DNA of 64,000 bases, from NCBI RefSeq assembly GCF_010686705.1, contig NZ_JAAGWY010000001.1, positions 1 to 64,000 on the forward strand, read 5' to 3'. This DNA comes from Leifsonia tongyongensis. GTDB lineage: Bacteria; Actinomycetota; Actinomycetes; Actinomycetales; Microbacteriaceae. The position numbers and the translations under genes were made by a program. The notes beneath the pieces were generated by a model, which worked only from the letters and a program-made list of their open reading frames with translations, searched no databases and was not told the origin of the DNA. Positions 37,202-45,408 of this stretch are shown here, one piece after another (position 1 is the first letter of the stretch; the number at the start of each line of letters is the position of its first letter).

Positions 37202-38314
37202 GTGGCGGCGACGAACCTGGGCACGAGGAAGCGCGCGAGGTTCCACACCCTGACCGTCTCCGACATCCGCCCGCTCACCAGCGCGAGCGTGGAGGTCACG
37301 TTCGCGGTGCCCGAACAGCTGCACGGAGCGTACGACTACGCCCCCGGGCAGCACGTCGCCTTGCGGGCGACGATCGACGGGCATGAGCTCCGCCGCAGCT
37401 ACTCGATCTGCCGGCCGCCGACACCCGGGTCGATCAGCGTCGCGATCAAGCGCGACCTGGGCGGCGCGTTCTCGACCTGGGCGAACGAAGAGTTGCAGGT
37501 CGGCGACCGCATCGACGTGATGAGCCCCCAGGGAACGTTCACCACCGATCTCGACGACCTCGACGGCAAGCACATCGTCGGCATCGCGGCCGGCTCGGGC
37601 ATCACCCCGCTGATGGCGCTTGCGCACACGGTGCTGGCCCGTTCGGAGACCTCCCGCTTCACGCTCGTCTACACGAATCGCACCGCGGTCGACGTGATGT
37701 TCCTCGAGGAGCTCTCCGACCTGAAGGACCGCTACCCGGCGCGGCTCGCGCTGCACCATGTACTGTCGCGCGAGCAGCGCTCGGCCCCGCTTCTCTCCGG
37801 GCGAATCGACGAGGAACGGCTGCGCCGGATGCTCGACACGATCATCCACCCCGCGGCCGTGGACGAGTGGTTCCTGTGCGGCCCGTTCGAACTGGTTCAG
37901 CTCTGCCGCGACACCCTGGAGAGCGTCGGAGTCGATCGTGCGCACATCCGGTTCGAACTCTTCACGACGGGCGACCCCGTGCAGGTCGCGGGAGATGTCG
38001 GGCGACCCGTCCTCGCGCATCCCGGCGAGAAGTCGTTCGAGATCGAGTTCACCCTCGACGGGCAGACCGCGACGGTCACGACGCCGGTCGATGCGAACGA
38101 ATCGGTGCTGAACGCCGCCCTGCGGGTTCGGCCCGACGTTCCGTTCGCCTGCGCGGGCGGCGTCTGCGGGACCTGCCGGGCGCGGCTCGTCTCCGGCGAC
38201 GTGCGCATGACGGAGAACTACGCACTCGAGCCGGAGGAGCTGGAACGCGGTTACGTTCTCACCTGCCAGTCGCATCCCCTCACCGACAAGGTCGCCGTCG
38301 ACTACGACGTATGA
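37202..38314 (+). CDS. paaE: phenylacetyl-CoA epoxidase reductase subunit E
   Basis: 370 aa. The FAD domain (RRSYSICRPP), NAD domain (GIAAGSGITPLMAL) and a C-terminal plant-type [2Fe-2S] ferredoxin domain with CAGGVCGTC and a distal Cys (TCQSHP) are all present. It passes electrons from NADPH to PaaA. The GTG start lies 1 bp after the paaD stop. Confidence 0.95.
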   Translation: MAATNLGTRKRARFHTLTVSDIRPLTSASVEVTFAVPEQLHGAYDYAPGQHVALRATIDGHELRRSYSICRPPTPGSISVAIKRDLGGAFSTWANEELQVGDRIDVMSPQGTFTTDLDDLDGKHIVGIAAGSGITPLMALAHTVLARSETSRFTLVYTNRTAVDVMFLEELSDLKDRYPARLALHHVLSREQRSAPLLSGRIDEERLRRMLDTIIHPAAVDEWFLCGPFELVQLCRDTLESVGVDRAHIRFELFTTGDPVQVAGDVGRPVLAHPGEKSFEIEFTLDGQTATVTTPVDANESVLNAALRVRPDVPFACAGGVCGTCRARLVSGDVRMTENYALEPEELERGYVLTCQSHPLTDKVAVDYDV

Positions 38315-38339
38315 CCGGGCCAGACGAAAGGACTCCCCT

Positions 38340-39110
38340 GTGATCGAGCTGACCATCGCCGACGACGTCGCGCAGATCGTGCTGAACGCTCCGGAGAAAC
38401 TGAACGCGCTCGATGCCACGGCCGTCGGCGAGCTGTCGGATGCGTACGCGCAGGCGGAGGCGGCGCAGGTGCGCGCTCTCGTGCTGCGCGGTGAGGGCCG
38501 GGCCTTCTGCGCCGGGCGCGACATCTCCGCCGTCGACCCGCGAACGGACGACGTCGCCGGCTATCTGGACGGTCTGGTCACGCCCCTCCTCAAACGGATG
38601 AGCGCCTTCCCTGCGCCCACCTTCGCCGCCGCGCAGGGCGCGTGCCTCGGCGTCGGCCTCGGCCTGCTCATCGCGACCGACGTCGTCTACGTGGCCGACA
38701 CCGCCAAGATCGGGTCGCCCTTCGCGGCCCTCGGCGCCACCCTCGACTCGGGTGGCCACGCGCTGTTCTTCGAGCGCCTGGGCGCACACAAGACACTCGA
38801 CCTCATCTACACCGGCCGGCTCATGTCGGGCACCGAAGCGGTGCAGTCCGGTCTGTTCAGCCGCGTCTTCCCGGCCGGCGAACTGACGGATGCGGTCCTC
38901 GGCGCAGCGACGACGGCCGCATCCGGCGCCACCCAGGCCTTCCGCGCGAGCAAGGAGCTCATCCGCGCGCTGCGCGACGAGCGACTCGGCCTGTGGGACT
39001 CGATGGCGGACGAGAACGCCGCCCAGGCTGCGCTGTGCGACACCGACGACTACCGTGAAGGGTTCGCCGCGTTCCAGCAGAAACGCACGCCGACGTTCGC
39101 CGGCCGCTAG
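38340..39110 (+). CDS. paaG: enoyl-CoA isomerase/hydratase, PaaG type
   Basis: A 256-aa crotonase-fold protein. The oxyanion loops are FCAGRDISAV and AQGACLGVGLGLLIATD. The Asp in ATLDSGGH occupies the PaaG-type catalytic position. It would convert ring-1,2-epoxyphenylacetyl-CoA to the oxepin form. It lies 25 bp after paaE with GAAAGGACTCCCCTG before GTG 38340. Assignment to PaaG rather than PaaB-type hydratases is moderate. Confidence 0.82.
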   Translation: MIELTIADDVAQIVLNAPEKLNALDATAVGELSDAYAQAEAAQVRALVLRGEGRAFCAGRDISAVDPRTDDVAGYLDGLVTPLLKRMSAFPAPTFAAAQGACLGVGLGLLIATDVVYVADTAKIGSPFAALGATLDSGGHALFFERLGAHKTLDLIYTGRLMSGTEAVQSGLFSRVFPAGELTDAVLGAATTAASGATQAFRASKELIRALRDERLGLWDSMADENAAQAALCDTDDYREGFAAFQQKRTPTFAGR

Positions 39111-39127
39111 CGTGGCGCAGAACGCGG

Positions 39128-40213
39128 TCAGACGCGCTGGGGCGCATCCGTCGGCTCGCCGGTGTTGCGCAGCAACACGATCAGCCAGCTGAAGATGAGC
39201 GTGAACGCGACCAGTTCGACAGCCGTCAGGTTGTAGTAGCCCGAGATGAAGAACACGGCCAGCACCACGATCACGCCGACATAGACGTAGCCGAGAACGA
39301 CGAACACCCGCGGGATCGAAGGGACGAGCCAGGGGAACGCGATCACCAGGGCCACGTAGACCACGGCCATCCCGCTTGCCGAGTAATTGTGGATGGTCTC
39401 ACTGCGGTCGAGCGGAAACGCTCCGACCAAGGCGAGCAGTATCCCGATCACCATCAGCCCCACTCGCACGAGGGTGCGCCCCCTCGCCTCCGCACGCGTC
39501 GACGCCGGGAGCGGAGCAGTCGCGTAGTGCGCGATGGTGGTCACCATGATCCCGGCGATGATGAGGGTCACGTTGAACGCGAGCGACGAGATGTCGTTGC
39601 CGATCCCGAGCGTGCTCAGGTTCTTCTGCCACCAGAGCGGATCGGTGGCGCTCATCATGCTCGTGATCGCGCCGCTGACGATGAAGGCCGCGAGGACCAG
39701 CGAGAGCAGCATCGCGCTCAGGTGCACGGACGACAGGAAGACGACGTACGACGTCAGCGCGGTCGCGACACCGGCGAGAACGATCGCCGAGAACGTGAAG
39801 ACGAGCGCCCCCTTGAAGCTGATGCCCAGCAGAGCGGCGAGGCCGGTCCACGCGAGAATGGCGATGACGCCGTGCGCGAGGGCGAGGGCGGCCACGTCGT
39901 ACCACCGCAGACGAACGCCCGCAGCGTCGTATTCGGCGTTCTCGAGCGCGCCGAGCCGTGATTTCCGGGTCCGCATCACCAGCCGGCCGAAGATGAAGAC
40001 GACGAAACCGGTGATGCCGCCGACGATCGCCACGAACTGCCCGAGCGAGCCGGGGCCTGAGATCGGAAGGTCTTTGCCACCGAATGTTATTGCCGCGATC
40101 ACAGCGGCGATGACGAAGACGGCTGCACCGACGATCAGCGCTGCGGACTCCAGCGTCTGCCTGCTTTCAGCGGGTGCCCGGAAGACCTGCCCAAGCGACT
40201 GCGTCCTGCTCAT
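39128..40213 (-). CDS. polytopic membrane protein, DUF998-like
   Basis: 361 aa with about nine membrane helices. After FGGKDLPISGPGSLGQF a cytoplasmic loop (RTRKSRLGALENAEYD) is followed by the remaining helices. Segments resemble the DUF998 family (FPLDRSETIHNYSASGMAVVYV). Function unknown. Met 40213 is preferred to 40228. It is convergent with paaG and shares no operon. Confidence 0.7.
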   Translation of the reverse strand: MSRTQSLGQVFRAPAESRQTLESAALIVGAAVFVIAAVIAAITFGGKDLPISGPGSLGQFVAIVGGITGFVVFIFGRLVMRTRKSRLGALENAEYDAAGVRLRWYDVAALALAHGVIAILAWTGLAALLGISFKGALVFTFSAIVLAGVATALTSYVVFLSSVHLSAMLLSLVLAAFIVSGAITSMMSATDPLWWQKNLSTLGIGNDISSLAFNVTLIIAGIMVTTIAHYATAPLPASTRAEARGRTLVRVGLMVIGILLALVGAFPLDRSETIHNYSASGMAVVYVALVIAFPWLVPSIPRVFVVLGYVYVGVIVVLAVFFISGYYNLTAVELVAFTLIFSWLIVLLRNTGEPTDAPQRV

Positions 40214-40376
40214 CGCACCCTCTCCCATCCACCGAGACGGGCCTCGGCAGGCACAGTATCGCTGCCGCGCGCATCCGGAAACATCATCCGGATTGGATGA
40301 TCCCCGCCACCGGGACTTCCAATTACATTCGGGTCAATGGCGCACCCGTCGGGTGCCGCGACCGAAAGGGCCTCCG

Positions 40377-40763
40377 ATGAACAGTTTCTGGGACTTCCTC
40401 TGGTTGTTCTTCTGGACGTACATCTTCATCTCGTTCCTCGTCATCCTGTTCCAGATGTTCGTGGACCTCTTCCGCGACCGCCAACTCAACGGCTGGGCCA
40501 AGGCCGGGTGGATCATCCTCTTGGTGTTCGTGCCGTTCCTCGGTGCACTGATCTACCTGGTCGTTCGGGGCCATGGGATGGCCGAGCGCCAGGCCGCACG
40601 GATGATGGCGGCCCAGTCGGAGGGCGATGCCTACATCCGAGCCGTCGCGTCGAGCGGCGCCCCGTCGGCGGCCGATGACATCGCGAAGGCGAAAGGGCTC
40701 CTCGATTCCGGAGCCATCACGCAGGCGGAGTACAACGCGCTGAAGGCGAAAGCGATCGGGTGA
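40377..40763 (+). CDS. SHOCT-domain membrane protein, copy 1
   Basis: A 128-aa protein. Two membrane helices (~8-30, 43-63) form a PLDc_N-like hairpin with NGWAKAGWIILLVFVPFLGALIYL. A cytoplasmic linker follows, then a SHOCT motif at the C-terminus (DIAKAKGLLDSGAITQAEYNALKAKAI). It is 4 bp from a paralogue. Function unknown. Confidence 0.8.
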   Translation: MNSFWDFLWLFFWTYIFISFLVILFQMFVDLFRDRQLNGWAKAGWIILLVFVPFLGALIYLVVRGHGMAERQAARMMAAQSEGDAYIRAVASSGAPSAADDIAKAKGLLDSGAITQAEYNALKAKAIG

Positions 40764-40767
40764 CCTC

Positions 40768-41139
40768 ATGTTCACGAACTTCTTCAGCTACCTTCTCTGG
40801 ACCTTCATCTTCGTCGCCTACCTGATGATCATCTTCGGGATCATCAGCGACCTGTTCCGGGACGACTCCGTCAACGGATGGGGCAAGGCGATCTGGATCA
40901 TCTTCATCGTCTTCGTGCCGTTCCTCACCGCCTTGGTGTACTTCATCGCGCGCGGGCCGAGCATGGCGGCCCGCCGTTCGATGGATGCGGCGACGACGCG
41001 TTCGGAGACCGACGCCTACATCCAGAAAGTGGTCACCACACCCGCCGCCGATCAGATAGCCCAGGCGAAACAGCTCCTCGACGACGGCACGATCAGCCAG
41101 GCCGAATTCGACACCTTGAAGGCGCGCGCCCTGGCGTGA
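40768..41139 (+). CDS. SHOCT-domain membrane protein, copy 2
   Basis: A 123-aa paralogue of the preceding gene with the same layout. Its hairpin is NGWGKAIWIIFIVFVPFLTALVYF and its SHOCT end is QIAQAKQLLDDGTISQAEFDTLKARALA. Product of a tandem duplication; the pair is probably co-transcribed. Confidence 0.8.
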   Translation: MFTNFFSYLLWTFIFVAYLMIIFGIISDLFRDDSVNGWGKAIWIIFIVFVPFLTALVYFIARGPSMAARRSMDAATTRSETDAYIQKVVTTPAADQIAQAKQLLDDGTISQAEFDTLKARALA

Positions 41140-41158
41140 GTCCGGGCGCACCGCCCGA

Positions 41159-41677
41159 TCAGTGGATGAACGCCTTGAGGAGGATCATCGCAACGCCGAA
41201 CGCGGCGGTGCCCAGCGAGCCGAGGATGCGCACCGGCCACGAGTCGCCGCGCAAGGTGAACACCACGAATCCGAGGATGGCGAGGATCACCACACCAAGC
41301 CACAGCGCGACCCAGATCGCCACCTTGTCGTCGACGGCCTGCAGCGCTCCCAGCAGCAGGACGATCGACGGTGGGAGGGCCGAGGTCAGGAATCCGACCG
41401 AGCGTCTGAGCGCGCGCCGGAAGGCTGTCGACAGCGTCGTGTCGTCGCCTTCGAACGCTCCATGGCCCGCGATCGTACCGGCATAGAGATGCGCAGCCCA
41501 GAAGACGACGACCGTTCCGAACACGCTCAGGAATACCTGCAAGGAGGTCGCCCCGTACGAGCCGGCGACCACGATCATTCCACTGACCAGGACCGTGCCG
41601 TACACCGACTCTTCGGTGATGTAGTCGATTCGCGCTCGGCGCAGCGCATCAGTGGGGATCGCGTGCGCCCGGCTCAT
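41159..41677 (-). CDS. four-helix membrane protein, unknown function
   Basis: 172 aa. Four hydrophobic segments at about 26-42, 46-66, 104-120 and 128-168. The N-terminus is polar (MSRAHAIPTDALRRARIDYITEESVYG). No family recognised. Convergent with the SHOCT pair and divergent from the GH15 gene. Confidence 0.65.
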   Translation of the reverse strand: MSRAHAIPTDALRRARIDYITEESVYGTVLVSGMIVVAGSYGATSLQVFLSVFGTVVVFWAAHLYAGTIAGHGAFEGDDTTLSTAFRRALRRSVGFLTSALPPSIVLLLGALQAVDDKVAIWVALWLGVVILAILGFVVFTLRGDSWPVRILGSLGTAAFGVAMILLKAFIH

Positions 41678-41768
41678 GCATCCCCCCTTTCACGACAGGC
41701 ACCAGTATCGCCTCACCCTCAGCGACGCGCAACGAACCATCCGTGACGATCCACCGAAAGAAGACATC

Positions 41769-43616
41769 ATGACCACGTATCCGCTGATCGCCGACCACGG
41801 CCTCATCGGCGACCTCCAGACAGCCGCACTCGTGGCCACCGACGGAACCATCGACTGGTTCTGCAGCCCCCGATTCGATTCGCCCAGCATCTTCGCGTCG
41901 CTCGTCGACAGCGAGAAGGGCGGCCACTTCAGCATCCGGCCCCGAGCGGAGAAATCCGACGCGAAACAGCTGTATTTTCCCGACACGGCCATCCTGGTGA
42001 CCCGTTTCCTGACGGAAGGCGGCGTGGGCGAGGTCGTCGATTTCATGCCGGCGACGGGTGATGCGGCGAGCGAGCGACACCGCCTGGTGCGGATCGTGCG
42101 CTGTGTGCGCGGATCGATGGAGTTCGACATCGAGATCGCTCCGCGGTTCGACTACGGGCGCAGCACTCACCAGCTCTCGGTCGGCGAGGACGTCGCGACC
42201 TTCACCTCGGGCAAGACCGTGGTGACGCTCAGCCTGATCCTGGACCCGGAGGACAAGCGGCTCGCGACGATCGACGACACAACGGATGGGGACCTGCGCG
42301 CGTCGGTCCGCCTCGAGGAGGGCCAGCTGCGCGGCCTCATCCTCGAAACGGGCCCGACCGGAGAGCCGAGCGTCGTGCGCGTCGCTGAGGCCAGGCGGCT
42401 CTTCGACGACACCGTGACGTTCTGGCAGGACTGGGTTGAGCAGTCCACGTACACCGGCAGGTGGCGTGAGGAGGTGCAGCGTTCGGCGATCACCCTGAAA
42501 CTCCTGACCTACGCGCCCACCGGTGGACTGGTCGCCGCACCGACGGCGGGCCTGCCCGAACAGGTCGGCGGCGAGCGCAACTGGGACTACCGCTTCACCT
42601 GGGTGCGCGACGCGTCGTTCTCGGTGCGCACGCTGGTGAGGCTCGGCTACCTGAGCGAGGCCACGGCCTTCAGCGAGTGGCTTCGCGATCGCGTCTCCGA
42701 GCCGACGGGAAGCGCCACCGGTCCGCTGAACATCATGTACCGCGTCGACGGCGACCCTGAGCTCGACGAAGAGGTCATCACGGGCTGGGAGGGCTATCGG
42801 GGGTCGTACCCGGTGCGCATCGGCAACGGGGCCGCCGGTCAGCTGCAGCTCGACATCTACGGAGAAGCGCTCGACGCCGTCTACCAGGTCGATCGCAGCG
42901 GCATCCAGATCGGGCAGCCGGGATGGATAGCGCTCGGCCGCCTGCTCGACTGGCTCGCCGACAACTGGGACCAGCCGGAGGAGGGCATCTGGGAGACCCG
43001 GGGCGGACGCAAGGACTTCACCTACGGGCGGCTGATGTGCTGGGTCGCGTTCGATCGTGGCATCCGCCTTGCGACCGCACACGGCCGCCCGGCGCCCATC
43101 GAGAAGTGGATGGCCGCGAGGGACGCGATCTACACCCAGATCATGGAGAAGGGATGGAACGAGGAGGTCCATGCGTTCGTGCAGCAGTACGGCGAGACCG
43201 TCCTCGATGCGTCGCTCCTGAAGATGCCCCAGGTGGGCTTCATCTCGCCGCAGGATCCCCTGTGGCTCGACACCCTGAAGGCGATGGAGGCGGAGCTGGT
43301 CTCCGACAGCCTCGTCTATCGGTACGACCCGAGCGCCTCACCGGATGGGCTCCGCGGGTCGGAGGGAACCTTCTCGATGTGCACATTCCTCTACGTGGAT
43401 GCGCTCGCCCGCTCGGGTCAGGTGTCGGCGGCTCGGCTCACGTTCGAGAAGATGCTCACCTATGCCAACAGCCTCGGTCTGTTCTCCGAAGAGATCGCGG
43501 CTACCGGCGAACAGATCGGCAACTTCCCGCAGGCGTTCACCCATCTCGCCCTCATCGATGCCGCTCTCACTCTCAACGACCGGCTCGACGGACATCATCC
43601 CGATCGGGTGATGTGA
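41769..43616 (+). CDS. glycoside hydrolase family 15 protein (trehalase/glucoamylase type)
   Basis: A 615-aa cytoplasmic protein (no signal peptide). It starts YPLIADHGLIGDLQTAALVATDGTIDW, the N-terminal beta domain. The (alpha/alpha)6 catalytic domain begins near 260, with GGERNWDYRFTWVRDASF and catalytic Glu in EGIWETRGG. Proteins of this form in actinobacteria include the GH15 trehalase; glucoamylase activity is the alternative. Nothing nearby names the sugar. Start ATG 41769 follows GAAAGAAG. Confidence 0.88.
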   Translation: MTTYPLIADHGLIGDLQTAALVATDGTIDWFCSPRFDSPSIFASLVDSEKGGHFSIRPRAEKSDAKQLYFPDTAILVTRFLTEGGVGEVVDFMPATGDAASERHRLVRIVRCVRGSMEFDIEIAPRFDYGRSTHQLSVGEDVATFTSGKTVVTLSLILDPEDKRLATIDDTTDGDLRASVRLEEGQLRGLILETGPTGEPSVVRVAEARRLFDDTVTFWQDWVEQSTYTGRWREEVQRSAITLKLLTYAPTGGLVAAPTAGLPEQVGGERNWDYRFTWVRDASFSVRTLVRLGYLSEATAFSEWLRDRVSEPTGSATGPLNIMYRVDGDPELDEEVITGWEGYRGSYPVRIGNGAAGQLQLDIYGEALDAVYQVDRSGIQIGQPGWIALGRLLDWLADNWDQPEEGIWETRGGRKDFTYGRLMCWVAFDRGIRLATAHGRPAPIEKWMAARDAIYTQIMEKGWNEEVHAFVQQYGETVLDASLLKMPQVGFISPQDPLWLDTLKAMEAELVSDSLVYRYDPSASPDGLRGSEGTFSMCTFLYVDALARSGQVSAARLTFEKMLTYANSLGLFSEEIAATGEQIGNFPQAFTHLALIDAALTLNDRLDGHHPDRVM

Positions 43617-43680
43617 GAGCACCGGCGCGGGCGATAGCTTCCGAACACGATGCACCAATGAGCATTCAGGGAGGGCAATC

Positions 43681-44085
43681 ATGAGTAGTACTACCAGAAC
43701 GACCGGATGGCTCGGGTGGGGGCTGTTCGCCGGGGTGATCATCCTCATCAGCGGCGTCTTCGGTGTCATCCAGGGGTTCGTCGGGCTCATCGCCCCGGAC
43801 ACCTACTACGTCAAGACGACAGGCAGTCTCTTCGTGTTCGACGTCCAGGGCTGGGCCTGGTGGACGCTCATCATCGGCATCCTTCTGGTGCTCACCGCCC
43901 TGGCCCTGTTCTCCGGGCAGATGTGGGCGCGCGTGATCGCGGTGATCCTCGCCGTGCTGAGCGCGATCGGCAACCTGCTGATGGTGCCTGAGCAGCCGTG
44001 GTGGTCGCTCATCCTCATCGCAGTGGACATCCTCATCATCTATGCGCTGACCGCGCACGGAAGCGAACTCGGCAGGCGCGAGTAG
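43681..44085 (+). CDS. DUF7144-type four-helix membrane protein
   Basis: 134 aa. Four membrane helices carry WLGWGLFAGVIILISGVFGVIQG, DVQGWAWWTLIIGILLVLTALAL and PEQPWWSLILIAVDILIIYALTAHG, the pattern of a common actinobacterial membrane family (DUF7144). GGGAGGG precedes the ATG. Function unknown. It ends before a pair of strong hairpins. Confidence 0.78.
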   Translation: MSSTTRTTGWLGWGLFAGVIILISGVFGVIQGFVGLIAPDTYYVKTTGSLFVFDVQGWAWWTLIIGILLVLTALALFSGQMWARVIAVILAVLSAIGNLLMVPEQPWWSLILIAVDILIIYALTAHGSELGRRE

Positions 44086-44101
44086 GGGGGCGCGTCGCGG
44101 G

Positions 44102-44144
44102 CCCCGCCAGCTCGGGCTGTGCCCGACCGTTCGAGCTGGCGGGG
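44102..44144. repeat. 43-nt nested hairpin
   Basis: CCCCGCCAGCTCG pairs perfectly with CGAGCTGGCGGGG. The loop contains a second stem CGGGC/GCCCG overlapping the outer one. No T-tract follows. It could be a terminator or a small structured RNA element in the 255-bp gap 44086-44340. Confidence 0.5.
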
Positions 44145-44181
44145 GACGTGTCCGTCGACCACCCTCTGAAGCTGAGCCATC

Positions 44182-44217
44182 CGAACGCCCCGCCCGAATT
44201 CTCGGGCGGGGCGTTCG
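44182..44217 (+). terminator. 16-bp perfect-stem terminator
   Basis: CGAACGCCCCGCCCGA, loop ATTC, TCGGGCGGGGCGTTCG. It closes the DUF7144 transcript ahead of the ABC operon. Confidence 0.75.
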
Positions 44218-44295
44218 TGCTGTTCATGTGACCGTTCGTTCACCGGATGGTCACCCTGCAGTCACGATGAGAGCGATTGTGTTTCGTATGGTTTG

Positions 44296-44307
44296 TAACG
44301 ACCGTTA
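44296..44307. promoter_or_regulatory. 12-bp palindrome upstream of iron-type ABC operon
   Basis: TAACGACCGTTA, 33 bp before ATG 44341. The same form TAACRACYGTTA occurs at 48327-48338, ahead of the COG4280 gene. It may be a shared operator. Confidence 0.4.
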
Positions 44308-44340
44308 GCATCCCATCACAACGACACAGGAGATTCAGAA

Positions 44341-45408
44341 ATGAATGCCGTCAAAGGTCTGGCAACATTCGGACTGCTCGCAGCATCCGTCGTCGCCCTC
44401 GCTGGTTGCTCTGCAACCGCCTCGGCCTCTACGTCAACCGGCAGCGCTGCTGTCGAACCACTCGTACTCTACGCGGCCGAGGGGTACGACTCCGTCACCG
44501 CCAAAGCGTTCACAGCATCCACCGGAATCCCCGTCAAGGTCGTCGACGACAGCACCGGCCCTCTGCTCACGAAGATCGCGGCCGAGAGAAACAACCCGCA
44601 ATGGTCGATGCTCTGGGTCGACGGAGACACCGCCTTCGCAGCGCTCGACAAACAGGGCCAGTTGCTTCCGTACAAGGCGAACGCTGCCTTCAATACGGTC
44701 GGCACCTCCATCCTGCGGAGCGACAATGCGTACACGCCGACCGGGACGACGGTCATGGCGGCCCTCATCTACAACGCCGCCAAAGTCAGCAAGGTCCCGT
44801 CGAGCTATCAGGATCTGCTCGGCTCCGACTTCACGGGCAAAGTGGGTATGAACGACCCGTCGCAGTCCGGCCCGACATACCCGTTCATCGCCGGTCTGAT
44901 GAACCAGCTCGGCGGCCAAAGCGGCGGGGTCGCCGCCGGGGAGTCCTACTTCACCCAGCTGAAGGCCAACGGCCTGAAGGTGTTCCCCACGAACGGAGAC
45001 ACGCTGCACGCCCTCGAAACGGGCCAGGTCGATTACGGCCTGATCCAGAGCTCCGCAGCGACCGGCGAGGTCGTCAAGACCAAGCCGACCGCTCAGTTCC
45101 AGCCGAAGATCGCGTACCTCCCGAAGTCGACGCTGCTCCCGGCCGTCATCGGCATCGACAAAGGCGCCGACGCCGTGCAGCAGGCCGAAGCGAAGAAGTT
45201 CATCGACTTCGCCCTCTCCCCCGCCGGGCAGGCGGTCATGCTCACCGGCGACCCGAGCGGCGACTCGCTCTTCTGGCCGGTCGTCGACAAGGCGCCCTCG
45301 CTGAAGGACCTGCCGCCCTTCCCGACGGCATACCAGAAGATCGACCCGGCCTTCTGGGGTCCGAAACAGTCGGATGTCGTGACCTGGTTCGACACCAACA
45401 TCAAGTAG
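44341..45408 (+). CDS. extracellular solute-binding lipoprotein of ABC importer (Fe3+-type)
   Basis: 355 aa. Lipoprotein signal with lipobox VALAGC (Cys23) gives a membrane-anchored binding protein. The mature part (LVLYAAEGYDSVTAKAFTASTGIPVKVVDDSTG) fits the FbpA/AfuA iron-binding class. Thiamine or phosphonate binding proteins share this fold, so the ligand is uncertain. CAGGAG lies upstream. It is followed with no gap by permease and ATPase genes. Confidence 0.87.
   Translation: MNAVKGLATFGLLAASVVALAGCSATASASTSTGSAAVEPLVLYAAEGYDSVTAKAFTASTGIPVKVVDDSTGPLLTKIAAERNNPQWSMLWVDGDTAFAALDKQGQLLPYKANAAFNTVGTSILRSDNAYTPTGTTVMAALIYNAAKVSKVPSSYQDLLGSDFTGKVGMNDPSQSGPTYPFIAGLMNQLGGQSGGVAAGESYFTQLKANGLKVFPTNGDTLHALETGQVDYGLIQSSAATGEVVKTKPTAQFQPKIAYLPKSTLLPAVIGIDKGADAVQQAEAKKFIDFALSPAGQAVMLTGDPSGDSLFWPVVDKAPSLKDLPPFPTAYQKIDPAFWGPKQSDVVTWFDTNIK

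Noticed and set aside
44296-44307. DtxR/IdeR box at the iron-type ABC operon
   Set aside because: The palindrome TAACGACCGTTA does not fit the 19-bp DtxR consensus; treated as a different motif.
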